Shown: in pieces, positions 9,520-19,067 of the stretch
Layout of the letters: every line of letters begins with the position of its first letter
Numbering within the stretch: position 1 is the stretch's first letter
NCBI RefSeq assembly: GCF_000214725.1
Contig: NC_015574.1
Location: 1-64,000 of the forward strand
Length of the DNA: 64,000 bases
Source of the DNA: Methanobacterium paludis
GTDB lineage: Archaea > Methanobacteriota > Methanobacteria > Methanobacteriales > Methanobacteriaceae
Reading direction: 5' to 3'
The notes under the pieces: generated by a model
The model's input: the letters and a program-made list of their open reading frames with translations, nothing else
Told to the model about the DNA's origin: nothing
Databases searched by the model: none
Program-made: the position numbers and the translations under genes

Positions 9520-10815
9520 ATGAAAAAAGAAACCAGCATAGCAAAGCTAATGGAAAGATTCACCAAAGCAGCCAGCATGCAAAGATGGAACGACCATATC
9601 CGGCCGGTAAAGTTCACAGAACTGGATAAACAGGCCCATAAAATGGTAATAGCATATGTATTGGCCAAATCCGAGGAAGAGCGGAGAAAAGAGTATTTGG
9701 CCAGTTCAGATGGGGACTTCAAAGCCAAACCACTAAACTGGAAATACTTGATAGAGGGAGGAATATTTGAATTTCTCCACAGACTGATTTTGACGGATAT
9801 AAAACCTCCAGTGTTCCACAAAATGATAGAAAATAAAGAAACAGAAGAATTATTAAATTCTCATGTTTTCAACGAACTCAAAGGAGATATGGTGGGTTTA
9901 AATAAAAAATTTTATAAAAGATTCACTAATTACTTTGAAAATCCGAAAACCGACAATATTGAGCGAAGAATACTTCGAGCTGCACATTACCTTGCAACCA
10001 ACTGGGAATTTAGGATAATATATCATACTGCACCCTTTATCTACGGCATAGAGGAGACTAAACAGAACATAGAAAACCAGATCGAAGATCACTACGATCT
10101 GATTGGTGTTCAAAAACTTTTGCTGGGTAAAAGGTCCTTTGGCTTTGTGGATCTTTGTGGTCAGCTCAGATTCCAGAAAAGATGGGCCCATTCTCCCAGA
10201 GTGCCTGAAACATCTGTTCTAGGCCATATGCTCATCGTTGCAATCACTTCCTATCTATGTACCCTGGAAATGAACGTTGATGCCTGTGAAAAGAGATTCT
10301 ATAACAACTACTTCGGTGGTTTGTTCCATGATCTGCCAGAAGTGTTGACCAAGGACATAATTTCTCCGGTAAAAAGGGTAGATAAAGAGATAGACACGAA
10401 GATAAAAGAATACGAACATGAAAAGATGGAAGAAAAGTTACTGCCCCTACTTCCAAAACCATGGCGCAGGGAAATGAGATACTTCACAGGCATTGAGTTT
10501 GAGAATAAATCTGAGGCTAAACTTGAGTTAACCGAGTTTAAAAACAGAATAACAGAAAATGGTGAAGTTAGAATGGTTAGAACCATTGAAAGCCAGTACA
10601 ATAAAGATGAGTACTCTCCCCTCGACGGTGAAATTCTGGATGTTTGTGATAAGATTTCAGCATATTTGGAAGTCATATTATCAATAAAACATGGAATAAA
10701 ATCTGAATCACTGTTAGAAGGTAAGAAAAAGATTTTTGAAGATTATAAAAATAGAAATATTGCTGGAATTGATTTTGATCAAATATTTGGCTATTTTAAT
10801 GGAAGGTTAGACTAA
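9520..10815 (+). CDS. HD domain phosphohydrolase-like protein
   Basis: A 431-residue protein with an HD superfamily core in the second half: GHMLIVAITSYL (first His, near residue 237), then GLFHDLPEVLTKDIISPVK (HD pair, near residues 268-269), and a later Asp in the segment ILDVCDKISAYLEVILSIKHG. This pattern resembles YfbR-type and related HD hydrolases acting on nucleotides or phosphate esters with divalent metal. The N-terminal 200 residues are not recognised. It is monocistronic, on the same strand as mtd but behind the mtd terminator. The substrate is unknown. Confidence 0.75.
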   Translation: MKKETSIAKLMERFTKAASMQRWNDHIRPVKFTELDKQAHKMVIAYVLAKSEEERRKEYLASSDGDFKAKPLNWKYLIEGGIFEFLHRLILTDIKPPVFHKMIENKETEELLNSHVFNELKGDMVGLNKKFYKRFTNYFENPKTDNIERRILRAAHYLATNWEFRIIYHTAPFIYGIEETKQNIENQIEDHYDLIGVQKLLLGKRSFGFVDLCGQLRFQKRWAHSPRVPETSVLGHMLIVAITSYLCTLEMNVDACEKRFYNNYFGGLFHDLPEVLTKDIISPVKRVDKEIDTKIKEYEHEKMEEKLLPLLPKPWRREMRYFTGIEFENKSEAKLELTEFKNRITENGEVRMVRTIESQYNKDEYSPLDGEILDVCDKISAYLEVILSIKHGIKSESLLEGKKKIFEDYKNRNIAGIDFDQIFGYFNGRLD

Positions 10816-10884
10816 AAAGAGATTTTTTTATTATCAATTTCTTTCTTTATTGTTAATTTTTTTTATTGTTAAAAAATGGAAATT

Positions 10885-11630
10885 TTAATAGTGTAAAGCG
10901 TTTTTTAACCAAACAACCTTTCTCTTTCCATCTTCGAGATCTTCCTGGCTCACAGCCAGTCCATTTTCCACAACCTTCAAGTTTCCTACAACCTTGCCGA
11001 TCTTCCGGTTGGAGCGTGGATTGGAATGTGTAGGAATAATTATCTGGGGTTTAAGTTCTTCGATGAGAGTTATGCCTTTATCTGGAGATAACATCCCTGA
11101 AAATGGGTTTGAAAACTGCATGAATGCAATGTCTATTTTATTCAGGGATTCTAATTGTTTTATTGTGAGGTGTTCCTGGCCTATATCACTCATATGGGCT
11201 ATTCGAAGCCCATCAACCTCAAAAACGTAGATAAAATTGTTGGGGTTGTCGTGGTTGATCATGTCACCCATGTGGGTTGATGCCACGCTGTAGATGTGCA
11301 CGTCGTTGATCTTGAAATCTTCAAGAGTGGCAGCAGACTTTTTACAGTTTAATCTATCTGTAAATTTAGAATCTACATGATCTGTATGGTTATGGGTATT
11401 TATAACAACATCGGGTTGGAGATTCAGTTCTTCTGGACTGGGCATTGAAGTTGGATCTGCAACGATGGTTGTACCCTTTGAGGATATGATAATAAATGAG
11501 TTGTAGGGGTTGATCCTGATTTACTCACGGTCTGGATCAGAGTTTTTCCTGTATCATTTTTTAGTTGGGGAAGGATCTTAGTTGAAGGTTTGTTGAAAGC
11601 AGAAAGAAATGTTAATATGTCCCTTTTCAT
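10885..11630 (-). pseudogene. Frameshifted metallo-beta-lactamase fold hydrolase
   Basis: Two reading frames together form one MBL-fold protein of about 248 residues. The upstream frame starts at 11630 (ATG with AAGGAAGGTG ribosome site) and reads to TLIQTVSK. The downstream frame continues IRINPYNSFIIISSKGTT, then TIVADPTSM, and the metal motif THNHTDHVD (HxHxDH), with a later QIIIPTHSNP. They join if the AAA at 11520-11522 (minus strand) had one more A: GTG-AGT-AAA-ATC. As written, a TAA interrupts the second frame. This is either a recent inactivating indel or a sequencing error in a short A-run. A functional product from the second frame alone, starting at 11445, would lack the first beta strands. 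Confidence 0.75.
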
Positions 11631-11871
11631 TACTTTACACCTTCCTTTTTTTTTAAACATAAAGATATTCCAAAATAAACAAATTACAACCCATTTTATG
11701 TAGTTAGTTATATTATATACTTTAACCCCAATTTTTATTATGTTAAAGATCAGAGTTTGCGAATACCTATTTTCCTATTCACAGGTTTACATTGAAAGTG
11801 ACATGGATGTTTAATGCAATATTTAGAATCCATAATATCAGTTTAGCTATATGATGGGTGAGGTGGATTAT

Positions 11872-13860
11872 TTGGAAAGAAAGGGAGTTATAGGCAGACT
11901 TAAAACGCTTTCAAAACCGACTGGAAAACCCCTGTGGGGTGCTGCAGTTCGAACAATGCTTATAATAATTTTAGCCGGAATTTTAGCCAGTTACCTTGGT
12001 TTTGGTGAGGGGGTGGGGGCAGTTGTTTCCATAACTCTCTTTGCATGCATCATAATAGACCAGCCACTGCCCTTTCGGAAGGTGCTGCCTCTTGCTGCTG
12101 TAGGGGCATTTTTAATGTCCATGGCCTTTGCAAGTGCCTCAATTGCCCTCTTAAGTCTACCAGTTTTCATAGTTTTAACAGCCATCTGGGCATTTTTCCC
12201 ATTATCCCTCTACATATTTGGAGATGCGGAGGGTCTTTTTGGGTTCATGATATTCTCATCTTACTTCATAGCGACTACACTTGTGAAAAGTAGCTTAACA
12301 ACACTTGGATGGGTTGAATGTGTTCTTTTTGCCTATCTTATAGCTTCCATTCTTCTGGTTTTGAAGTTTTTTGGCAGGGACAGTTACACACGTAAAATGG
12401 TAGCTGTAGGTTTCCTTCCACAGACTCACACAAATAAAATGGTGTCAATCAGGAAAAATATGGCTGGATTATCCATTAAAAAATCATTTAACGACCTTTT
12501 GAAGGATGGTGTCTACTTAACGGGCCTTAGAGGCTACGGTAAAATGGTACAGTCAAGGCTTTCAGGGAAAACTGCAGAAGTTTTCAGGGGTTTCATGGAA
12601 GAATCTGATGCTGTAAGCGCCCAGATCGCAGACCACATAGTGAATAAACGAGGTGGAGTTGACCTTCAAAATCTTAAATCAAAGTTTAAAGAGTTAAACT
12701 TCTACAAGGGCGATGTTGATGGTTTGGATGCTGCAAAAAAAGTTTCTAAAACTTTCATGAGCCTGATTGAGGGGGCTAATGCCATGATCTCAGTGGTTCC
12801 AACTAATGAAGAACATGTTAAAATCACTTCAACGCACGTTCCAGTGACAGAAACCCTTCGTTCAAAGTTCAATCTGGATTCTCTCTACATACGCCATGCT
12901 CTGCGCTTTACAATTGCAATGACAATAGCTCTTCTTTTTATTTACTTGGACCATACAAGGGATGCTCTTTGGATTGCAATGGGTGTTCTCATAATTATCA
13001 AGCCGGATGTTACAAGCACTATAGACAACATGATACTGAGGGTTTCATTCAACCTCTTTGCAATTATTTTGGCCATAATACTGGCATTTTTCTTCCCACA
13101 TGATGTTCTTTTGATATTTGCCCTTTTGGCACTATTCTTCTTCAGGGCATTCTTCCCAACCTACATGGGGCTTTCTGTAATGGCCCTGACCCTATTTGTG
13201 GTTTTCATATGGCCCACAGGAACTGTATTTGAAAATGCAGTTGCAAGGCTTGTAGATATATCAATAGGTGCTTTATCCTCATTATTTGTTGTTTATGCGA
13301 TTTTACCAAAACGTTTAACAATGAATCTGCCAGAACAGCTTTCAAGGGTCATCAAAGCCAACCAGGAATACATGGAAGTTGTTCTTGTATCTGGGGAAGA
13401 GTATGACCATAAAAAGGCAACCTCAAAACTTGAAAAAGCATTTTTAGAACACAGCAACCTTGAAGTGGCACTTAAAAAAGTTCAGGACTCTTTTAAGGAT
13501 GTTTCAGAAGATCTGACAGTTTACGAGGAGATATCTGCTGCAAGTTACAGCCTCACTGCAGATACATCTGCAGTTGCAGGACTCATTGAATATGGTGCTT
13601 GGGAAAGAGATCTCACACCGCTTAATGATTTAGGCTCAAAACTTCTTGAAATAATTTCATCTGCAGTTGAAGAGGATAAAAAACCACAGGACTGGCCCGA
13701 TCTGTCCATTTACAGTAAAATACTCGATGAAGCTCTGGCAGGACACAGGGAACTTGAACAGTACATGAGCTGGATGGCTTCAGATATTCAAATCATGCAC
13801 GATGAAGTTAAAAAAGCAGCAGAAATGGGAGCCCTTGGAAGGTACAGAGATCTTACTTAA
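11872..13860 (+). CDS. FUSC-type aromatic acid exporter-like membrane protein
   Basis: A large integral membrane protein of about 662 residues with two hydrophobic blocks of about six helices each (residues ~20-170 and ~335-490) separated and followed by helical cytoplasmic regions. This is the architecture of the FUSC/YccS/AaeB family; ALWIAMGVLIIIKPDVTSTIDNM opens the second block as in FUSC domains. In-frame ATGs exist at 11851 and 11854, but the ribosome site GGGTGAGGTGG (11856-11866) lies after them and fits a TTG start at 11872, giving LERKGVIGRL. The substrate is unknown. The gene is alone on this strand. Confidence 0.8.
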   Translation: MERKGVIGRLKTLSKPTGKPLWGAAVRTMLIIILAGILASYLGFGEGVGAVVSITLFACIIIDQPLPFRKVLPLAAVGAFLMSMAFASASIALLSLPVFIVLTAIWAFFPLSLYIFGDAEGLFGFMIFSSYFIATTLVKSSLTTLGWVECVLFAYLIASILLVLKFFGRDSYTRKMVAVGFLPQTHTNKMVSIRKNMAGLSIKKSFNDLLKDGVYLTGLRGYGKMVQSRLSGKTAEVFRGFMEESDAVSAQIADHIVNKRGGVDLQNLKSKFKELNFYKGDVDGLDAAKKVSKTFMSLIEGANAMISVVPTNEEHVKITSTHVPVTETLRSKFNLDSLYIRHALRFTIAMTIALLFIYLDHTRDALWIAMGVLIIIKPDVTSTIDNMILRVSFNLFAIILAIILAFFFPHDVLLIFALLALFFFRAFFPTYMGLSVMALTLFVVFIWPTGTVFENAVARLVDISIGALSSLFVVYAILPKRLTMNLPEQLSRVIKANQEYMEVVLVSGEEYDHKKATSKLEKAFLEHSNLEVALKKVQDSFKDVSEDLTVYEEISAASYSLTADTSAVAGLIEYGAWERDLTPLNDLGSKLLEIISSAVEEDKKPQDWPDLSIYSKILDEALAGHRELEQYMSWMASDIQIMHDEVKKAAEMGALGRYRDLT

Positions 13861-13979
13861 AAATTCGCTTGATGATCTAATAAACTTTGAACTTCTTTAT
13901 TTTTTCTATTTTGGGCATTTAATCTATTTAACTAGTTTAATCCGTTTTAACTAAATTTAATTCACTTTTAAAAGTTCAT

Positions 13980-14789
13980 TCATTCTTTTTCATCCATTTT
14001 CTGGAGTATCTCATTTAAAAGCCCTTTTATTTCTTCGTCATCGGATTTTCTTTCGCTGTGGAAGTCTTTACTCAGTTTTCTGAGTTTTTCAACGTCTTCT
14101 TCCCTTTCTTCTCTGAGTTTTTGGAATATCAAACTTGCAATGGATGCTGTGGCATAGCTTGCAAATCCAACACCTGTGAGCATTGTAATGGTTCCTATTA
14201 TCCTGCCTGTTCCTGTTACCGGTACAATGTCACCGTAGCCTGTGGTTGTCATGGTTGTTATCATGTACCATAGAGAGTCTTCAAAAGTTTGTACATGGGG
14301 ATTCACTCCGTGTTCTACGAAGAAGAAGAACACAGATCCAAGGAAAAACACGGATGTAACGATTATTATACCGTAACCCAGACCCGTTTCTTTGGAGAGC
14401 TTTAAAAATCTAGGGCCTACCTTAATTACAGTTCTTATCATGGCGTAGATCTTCACGATGTTGAAGGCTCCAAAGATTATCAGGGAACCTCCCAGACCCG
14501 TAACACTCCAAAAAATGAAGACAATAGGGAACGATGCCACCAACATAACCCAGTTGGTTCTTAAAAACTTTCTTTTATCTTTAAATCTATTTAAACTTAT
14601 TAAGAAAATAAAAAATGTGAAAATAGAAACAATAACATCGAATTGGAAGATAAGATATATTGTGTTTGGTTTAAGGCTGAAAAATGTGATGGCAAGAAGC
14701 AGAATAATGTCCGCTATCATTAGGATTATAAGCAAGGTCACTGCAACTTGAATTAGCTCTCCAAGGCTTTTTTTTAGACTATCATTCAT
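13980..14789 (-). CDS. Voltage-gated-type potassium channel
   Basis: A 269-residue membrane protein. Four to five hydrophobic helices precede a re-entrant pore with selectivity filter TMTTTGYGDIVP (near residue 185), followed by an inner helix (IIGTITMLTGVGFASYATASI) and a charged, probably coiled-coil C-terminal tail of about 45 residues. This is the 6TM potassium channel plan. It should allow K+ flow across the cytoplasmic membrane. No RCK/TrkA domain is present. Its minus-strand neighbour hisB lies upstream with a 68-base gap, so the two may or may not share a transcript. Confidence 0.88.
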   Translation of the reverse strand: MNDSLKKSLGELIQVAVTLLIILMIADIILLLAITFFSLKPNTIYLIFQFDVIVSIFTFFIFLISLNRFKDKRKFLRTNWVMLVASFPIVFIFWSVTGLGGSLIIFGAFNIVKIYAMIRTVIKVGPRFLKLSKETGLGYGIIIVTSVFFLGSVFFFFVEHGVNPHVQTFEDSLWYMITTMTTTGYGDIVPVTGTGRIIGTITMLTGVGFASYATASIASLIFQKLREEREEDVEKLRKLSKDFHSERKSDDEEIKGLLNEILQKMDEKE

Positions 14790-14857
14790 TGAAACAACCT
14801 TGTAAGTTTTTTTTAGATAGAATCCATGAAATAGATTAATCAGATCTTACTTAAGTA

Positions 14858-15418
14858 TTAAAGCACACCTTTGGTGCTTGGTATCTTATCGTGTTCAACA
14901 CGGGATGCATCGTTAAGAGCCCGGGCAAATGCTTTGAATAAAGCTTCTATTTTATGGTGGTCATTTTCTCCTTCGACTTTGGTGTTTATATTTATCATTG
15001 CAGAGTTTGCAAAGGATTCAAAGAAGTGTTCAACATTTTCAGTGCTCAGGGTCCCGACTTTCTGATTTGTAAACTCGATATCAAACACAGTGTAACTTCT
15101 TCCACCTATGTCAACTGCCACGGTTGCAAGGGAGTCATCCATAGGAACTATGGCATGGGCCATCCGTTTAATACCTCTTTTATTTCCTATTGCTTCTTTA
15201 AAAACTTCTCCCAGGAGTATTCCGACATCTTCAACAGTATGGTGGTCGTCGACACCAACGTCTCCATCAGCTTTTACTTCCAGGTCGAAAAATCCGTGTT
15301 TTGCAAATGAGTTCAACATGTGGTCGAAAAATTCAATCCCTGTATCCACATGGAACTGACCTTTACCATCTAAGTTTAAAGAAATTTCTATGTTAGTTTC
15401 AGAGGTTTTTCTACTCAT
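14858..15418 (-). CDS. hisB: Imidazoleglycerol-phosphate dehydratase
   Basis: A protein of about 186 residues matching monofunctional HisB, which dehydrates imidazole glycerol phosphate to imidazole acetol phosphate in histidine synthesis. Diagnostic segments: FFDHMLNSFAKHG, DDHHTVEDVGI and the second-half copy ENDHHKIEALFKAFARAL, which supply the manganese-binding histidines. In-frame codons extend to 15442, but MSRKTSETNIEI at 15418 fits family N-termini and is preceded by a GAGAAAG ribosome site. The start lies inside the end of the ferredoxin gene (8-base overlap), so the two are translationally coupled. Confidence 0.95.
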   Translation of the reverse strand: MSRKTSETNIEISLNLDGKGQFHVDTGIEFFDHMLNSFAKHGFFDLEVKADGDVGVDDHHTVEDVGILLGEVFKEAIGNKRGIKRMAHAIVPMDDSLATVAVDIGGRSYTVFDIEFTNQKVGTLSTENVEHFFESFANSAMININTKVEGENDHHKIEALFKAFARALNDASRVEHDKIPSTKGVL

Positions 15419-15623
15419 TTTTTTCTTTCTCATCAGGATCATCTCTTATAACTCTTATGGCACCTTCAGGACATTTTGAAGCGCATATGGTGCATAAATG
15501 ACAGAAGTTCAGGTTTGTTGCCATGGCTTTATTGTTTATATCCCAGATCTTGGCCCCCTTGGGGCATGCTTCTTTACAGATCCCACAGCCAGTGCATTTG
15601 TCCTTATCAACTTCAATCCTCAT
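15411..15623 (-). CDS. 2[4Fe-4S] ferredoxin
   Basis: A 70-residue ferredoxin with two cluster motifs, CTGCGICKEACP and CHLCTICASKCP, each C-x2-C-x2-C-x3-C-P. A GTG at 15632 is in frame, but GAGGTGG immediately upstream of the ATG at 15623 fixes that start (MRIEVDKDKC). It overlaps the downstream hisB start by eight bases, an unusual pairing because histidine synthesis needs no ferredoxin. Upstream lies the TTATAAGTTATAACTTATA element, which could control both genes. A role as a low-potential electron carrier is likely; its partner is unknown. Confidence 0.93.
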   Translation of the reverse strand: MRIEVDKDKCTGCGICKEACPKGAKIWDINNKAMATNLNFCHLCTICASKCPEGAIRVIRDDPDEKEKNE

Positions 15624-15640
15624 TCCAACCACCTCTATAA

Positions 15641-15782
15641 TTATAAGTTATAACTTTTAAGTTATAACCTCAGTTTTTTTTATTTATTAATAGGGGCTTC
15701 TTTTGGTTTTATAATGCATCATATCATTTGAATACTTATAACTTCTAACTTTTAAGTTATACCTTATAAGTTATAACTTATA
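15641..15782. repeat. Second locus of the GTTATAAC palindrome
   Basis: Two groups of the par-locus element lie between the modE-type gene and the ferredoxin start: TTATAAGTTATAACTT then TTAAGTTATAACC at 15641-15668, and ACTTATAACTT, TTAAGTTATACC and TTATAAGTTATAACTTATA at 15734-15782. The last is 19 of 20 bases of the copy at 43-62. Position fits the promoter region of ferredoxin-hisB. The GTTAT/ATAAC core also resembles bacterial ModE operators, so the adjacent regulator is one candidate binder. Confidence 0.7.
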
Positions 15783-15786
15783 CGAT

Positions 15787-16482
15787 TTAAAGCTTAATCA
15801 CCGGCACTGAGGCGGCTTTAAATCCTATGTAAACGGTTTTACCAAGATTTAAATTCAGTTTTTCCCTTGAATATTCTGTAATATCTGCAAAAATACTAAC
15901 ATCCTTATCTAAAGTTAATTTAAGTCGCACCATCCCCTTTTGGAATCCCATTTCTATTATCTCACATTCAAACATATTTCTAACACTTGATTCCTGTGGT
16001 TCAAGCATGATAAATATGTCTTCGGGGCTTACTAAGAGTAAAACAGTATCTCCAACCTTTAAATCTTCAATTATTGGAATAATAACCTTTTTAGTGTTCA
16101 AAGCAACTTTCGTAATTCTGTTGTCAGTGTCGATCTCAACAACTTTACCTTCTATCTCATTAACCTCGGAGTGCTTTTTTAAAATGCTGTTAAGTTTTGC
16201 ATACTCCTTTATAACCATTTTACCAATACTTGTAAGCTGACTGCTACCCCCTCCGCCCTTTCCTCCTCTTTTTGTTGCAACAACTGTGGAGTCTAACTCC
16301 GCTTCGAGTGTTTCAATATATTTAAGGGCAGTTCTGTATGGGATACCTATTTCTTTTGATGCCTTTGTAATGGAACTGTGTTCCTTTATACCTTTTAAAA
16401 GCATGAATTTCTTATAATCCAATATTATGGATTTATTTCCTATTTCCAATCTGTACTCTGGGCTTCCGATTGAGTCAATCAT
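15787..16482 (-). CDS. modE: ModE family molybdate/tungstate-responsive regulator
   Basis: A 231-residue protein with ModE architecture. The N-terminal winged helix-turn-helix is at residues ~20-85 (HSSITKASKEIGIPYRTALKYIETLEAEL), followed by a glycine-rich linker (KRGGKGGGGSS). Two TOBE/Mop-like oxyanion-binding domains follow at about 105-165 and 168-231 (VALNTKKVIIPII, ADITEYSREKLNL). In bacteria ModE binds molybdate and controls Mo uptake and Mo enzymes. In methanogens Mo/W status matters for formylmethanofuran dehydrogenase. No transporter genes adjoin it here. The gene is monocistronic, ending just before the palindrome cluster at 15734-15782. Confidence 0.85.
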   Translation of the reverse strand: MIDSIGSPEYRLEIGNKSIILDYKKFMLLKGIKEHSSITKASKEIGIPYRTALKYIETLEAELDSTVVATKRGGKGGGGSSQLTSIGKMVIKEYAKLNSILKKHSEVNEIEGKVVEIDTDNRITKVALNTKKVIIPIIEDLKVGDTVLLLVSPEDIFIMLEPQESSVRNMFECEIIEMGFQKGMVRLKLTLDKDVSIFADITEYSREKLNLNLGKTVYIGFKAASVPVIKL

Positions 16483-16759
16483 AAGACATCTCCATTAAAC
16501 ACTTGTTTAAATTAGGTTGTAAATCTTTCTATAATTTAATCTTTCAAGATCCATGGGCCCCCTGATTACATGAAATTCTCTTGAGTAATAATATCTTCTC
16601 TCTAAAATGCCCTTAATTCGAATGTATAAAATCCATATCTTTAAAAAAGTTAAGTTGTCATGATTTTATAAGGTTATGGGTAGCGGGTTGATATTTAATT
16701 TAGCTTAGGTTATTTTTAGCTTAGTTGAAGTTGTTAGGGTTGGAATATACTATTTGTAC

Positions 16760-17350
16760 CTATTCTTTAACTTCGAATTTCTCAAGAAATGCTGCAAATT
16801 TTTTAACGGTTTTTCTTAAACTTCTGAATCCCTCTTTGTCTTCTTTAACCCCTTTGAGGGTGTCTTGAGACCAGAAATTTGCGCCGAGATTTGCCCCAAA
16901 GGCACCGCCGCTTATTGGTACTGCTCCTTCAAGTATGTAAAAGGTAATTATCTGCTGTACTGCAAGTTCCTGACCACCTATACGGTCTCCACCAACGGCT
17001 ACTGCCATTCCTACCTTGTACCTCAGAAAATCATATTCAGCAGCTCCCAGTGCCCTGCACCTGTCCATCACTGCCTTAAGCTGGGCGCTCAAACCACCGT
17101 TGTAAACAGGGGTGGCCATTATAATGCCCCTGGCTTCTTTTATAAGTGGGTAAAGTTCGTACATGTCGTCTTTCATTATGCACTCCTTCTCACGGAGGCA
17201 GTAATCACAGTGCCTGCAAGGACTAATATTTTTGCCCCTAACACCGAAAAATTCGGTTTCAAAACCTTTATCCTCCAGCATCTTCAGGGCTTCATGTAAG
17301 ACATAATCTGTGGCCTGTTTTCTTGGACTTCCACATATTCCCAGTATCAT
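16760..17350 (-). CDS. Iron-sulfur flavoprotein, NAD(P)H-dependent FMN reductase family
   Basis: A 196-residue flavodoxin-fold protein. The FMN phosphate-binding start ILGICGSPRKQATDYVL is followed by the compact cysteine motif CRHCDYCLREKEC (C-x2-C-x2-C-x5-C, near residue 46) and then PVYNGGLSAQLKAVMDR. This is the archaeal iron-sulfur flavoprotein (Isf) arrangement, binding one FMN and a [4Fe-4S] cluster. Isf proteins pass electrons from ferredoxin and can reduce O2 or peroxide. A role in redox or oxidative-stress handling is plausible. It has no close operon partner. Confidence 0.88.
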   Translation of the reverse strand: MILGICGSPRKQATDYVLHEALKMLEDKGFETEFFGVRGKNISPCRHCDYCLREKECIMKDDMYELYPLIKEARGIIMATPVYNGGLSAQLKAVMDRCRALGAAEYDFLRYKVGMAVAVGGDRIGGQELAVQQIITFYILEGAVPISGGAFGANLGANFWSQDTLKGVKEDKEGFRSLRKTVKKFAAFLEKFEVKE

Positions 17351-17596
17351 ATTACTCTCCCCTACTAATTCAGTTGATCCGTTTAGAATAATTAAGTGGG
17401 TAATTTAATAGAAGATATGATTATTAAAATAATAAAACTTGCTGTTTGAAAATTTAGATAAAGGGATTTAAAAAAGATTGGAAATTTAGTTTAAAAATGA
17501 GCTAACTTAAAGAGAATTTATTTTAAAAGAAGTAAAAACTTAAAAAAATGATTTAAAAATAGTTAGGAAAAATCCTAAAAATTTTTATATTCACCT

Positions 17597-18817
17597 TTAG
17601 ACGGATTCATCCTCATCAAGGGCGAGCCTCATTGTGTCAGGGTCTTGTGGCATGTGGTCCAGGAAGTCCTGAGCGGAGCGCCTTACATCTCTTGAACCTA
17701 TGATATACCTTCCCACAACAATGATGTCTGCACCGCTATCGAGGGCAGTGTTGACTTTATCCGGTGTTATACCGCCTGCAACTGCAACAAGTTTTCCTTC
17801 ACCCAAGATACTTTTGATCTCGTTGATGTTACCCCATTCGGTTCTTTCACCCTGTTTTTCTCCCCTTTCAGCTTTGGAGGTTTCCATATCGACGTTCCTG
17901 TGTAACAGAACGATATCTGGTTTGAGTTTAAGTCCCCTGAGTTTTTCAACGAAGTTTTCAACGTTCATCATATCGAGTATGGAATAAATTCCCTGTTTGG
18001 ACGATTCATGTATGGCCTTTTCAATGGATTCCACAGTTCCAAGTCCGGATATTGCAATGGCATCTGCTGTTTCATCTGCTGCCATTTTAACTTCAACACG
18101 ACCAACATCAAGGGTTTTGAGGTCTGCTATTATGAATGCGTCCCTTCTAAGTTCCCTTATTTTGCCAACAACTCCAACACCGAATTTTTTAACGAGTGGT
18201 GTTCCTGCTTCTATTAAAACACGTTCCCTGTCCGGGAGTGTTTTTATTATTCTCTCCATTTCAGTGAGGTTGTCGAGGTCGAGTGCAACCTGTAGGTATG
18301 GGGAGTTCCATAATTTGGTTACTTTGAATCCCATTATTGGATGGGTACCTCTGTCTTTTTCTGCTAAAACTTTTTTAACTGATGGATAACCTTCCATTGC
18401 TCTTTTTATTGCCAATTTGGTCGCTCCGTAGTTGTACTGGTAGATCTTACGGAAGTCCTTAGCACTAGGGCTTATGAACACACTTACCATTATTACAATG
18501 TCTTCTGCTTCTTCTTGGGGTATAATTCCCTCTGCCACAGCATCTGCCACAGCTCGACCCACAGCTGTTTGTGCTGGGCCGAATATTTTATCTGCATCCT
18601 CAAGATCCCTTACTGTGACCTTCGGAATGATCAAAGTTGCAGGTTTGGTCATGAGGTTGGGTCTTATAACTGATAAAAGTGGAGTGTGACCTATTGAAAG
18701 ATTCGTCATGTTATTTACGAATGCATCTCCTACAGGACCTTTTTTATCTCCGATTACTAAATCAACGTGAGCTACTTCATCGCCATTTCCTATTAAGGCT
18801 TCACCTATCTGATACAT
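17597..18817 (-). CDS. fae-hps: Bifunctional Fae-Hps (formaldehyde-activating enzyme / hexulose-phosphate synthase)
   Basis: A 406-residue fusion. Residues 1-160 are Fae, which condenses formaldehyde with tetrahydromethanopterin (GEALIGNGDEVAHVDLVIG with catalytic His17). Residues ~165-400 are Hps, which interconverts hexulose 6-phosphate with ribulose 5-phosphate plus formaldehyde (VALDLDNLTEMERI, ADLKTLDVG, VAVAGGITPDKV, GADIIVVGRYI). In archaea the fusion supplies pentose phosphate and traps the released formaldehyde on H4MPT. A strong AAAGGAGG ribosome site precedes the ATG. The gene is monocistronic. Confidence 0.96.
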   Translation of the reverse strand: MYQIGEALIGNGDEVAHVDLVIGDKKGPVGDAFVNNMTNLSIGHTPLLSVIRPNLMTKPATLIIPKVTVRDLEDADKIFGPAQTAVGRAVADAVAEGIIPQEEAEDIVIMVSVFISPSAKDFRKIYQYNYGATKLAIKRAMEGYPSVKKVLAEKDRGTHPIMGFKVTKLWNSPYLQVALDLDNLTEMERIIKTLPDRERVLIEAGTPLVKKFGVGVVGKIRELRRDAFIIADLKTLDVGRVEVKMAADETADAIAISGLGTVESIEKAIHESSKQGIYSILDMMNVENFVEKLRGLKLKPDIVLLHRNVDMETSKAERGEKQGERTEWGNINEIKSILGEGKLVAVAGGITPDKVNTALDSGADIIVVGRYIIGSRDVRRSAQDFLDHMPQDPDTMRLALDEDESV

Positions 18818-19067
18818 AATTATTATCCTCCTTTAATCTGAATATTTTATGGGTTGAATGAGTATAAATAAATATTTCAAAAGTTTAGTGGAATCAAGAT
18901 TATTTGAATAAGTACTGAATAAGTTAATGAAATAGAAATTCAGTTCAAAGAAAATTAACTCTATAGATTTAATCTAATTTTTTTTATAATTAAAACTTTG
19001 TTCAAAGAGTTCTCAATTAAATAGATAGTTCGTATAATTAGATCAAAAAATAAATAAAAAAGAAGAT

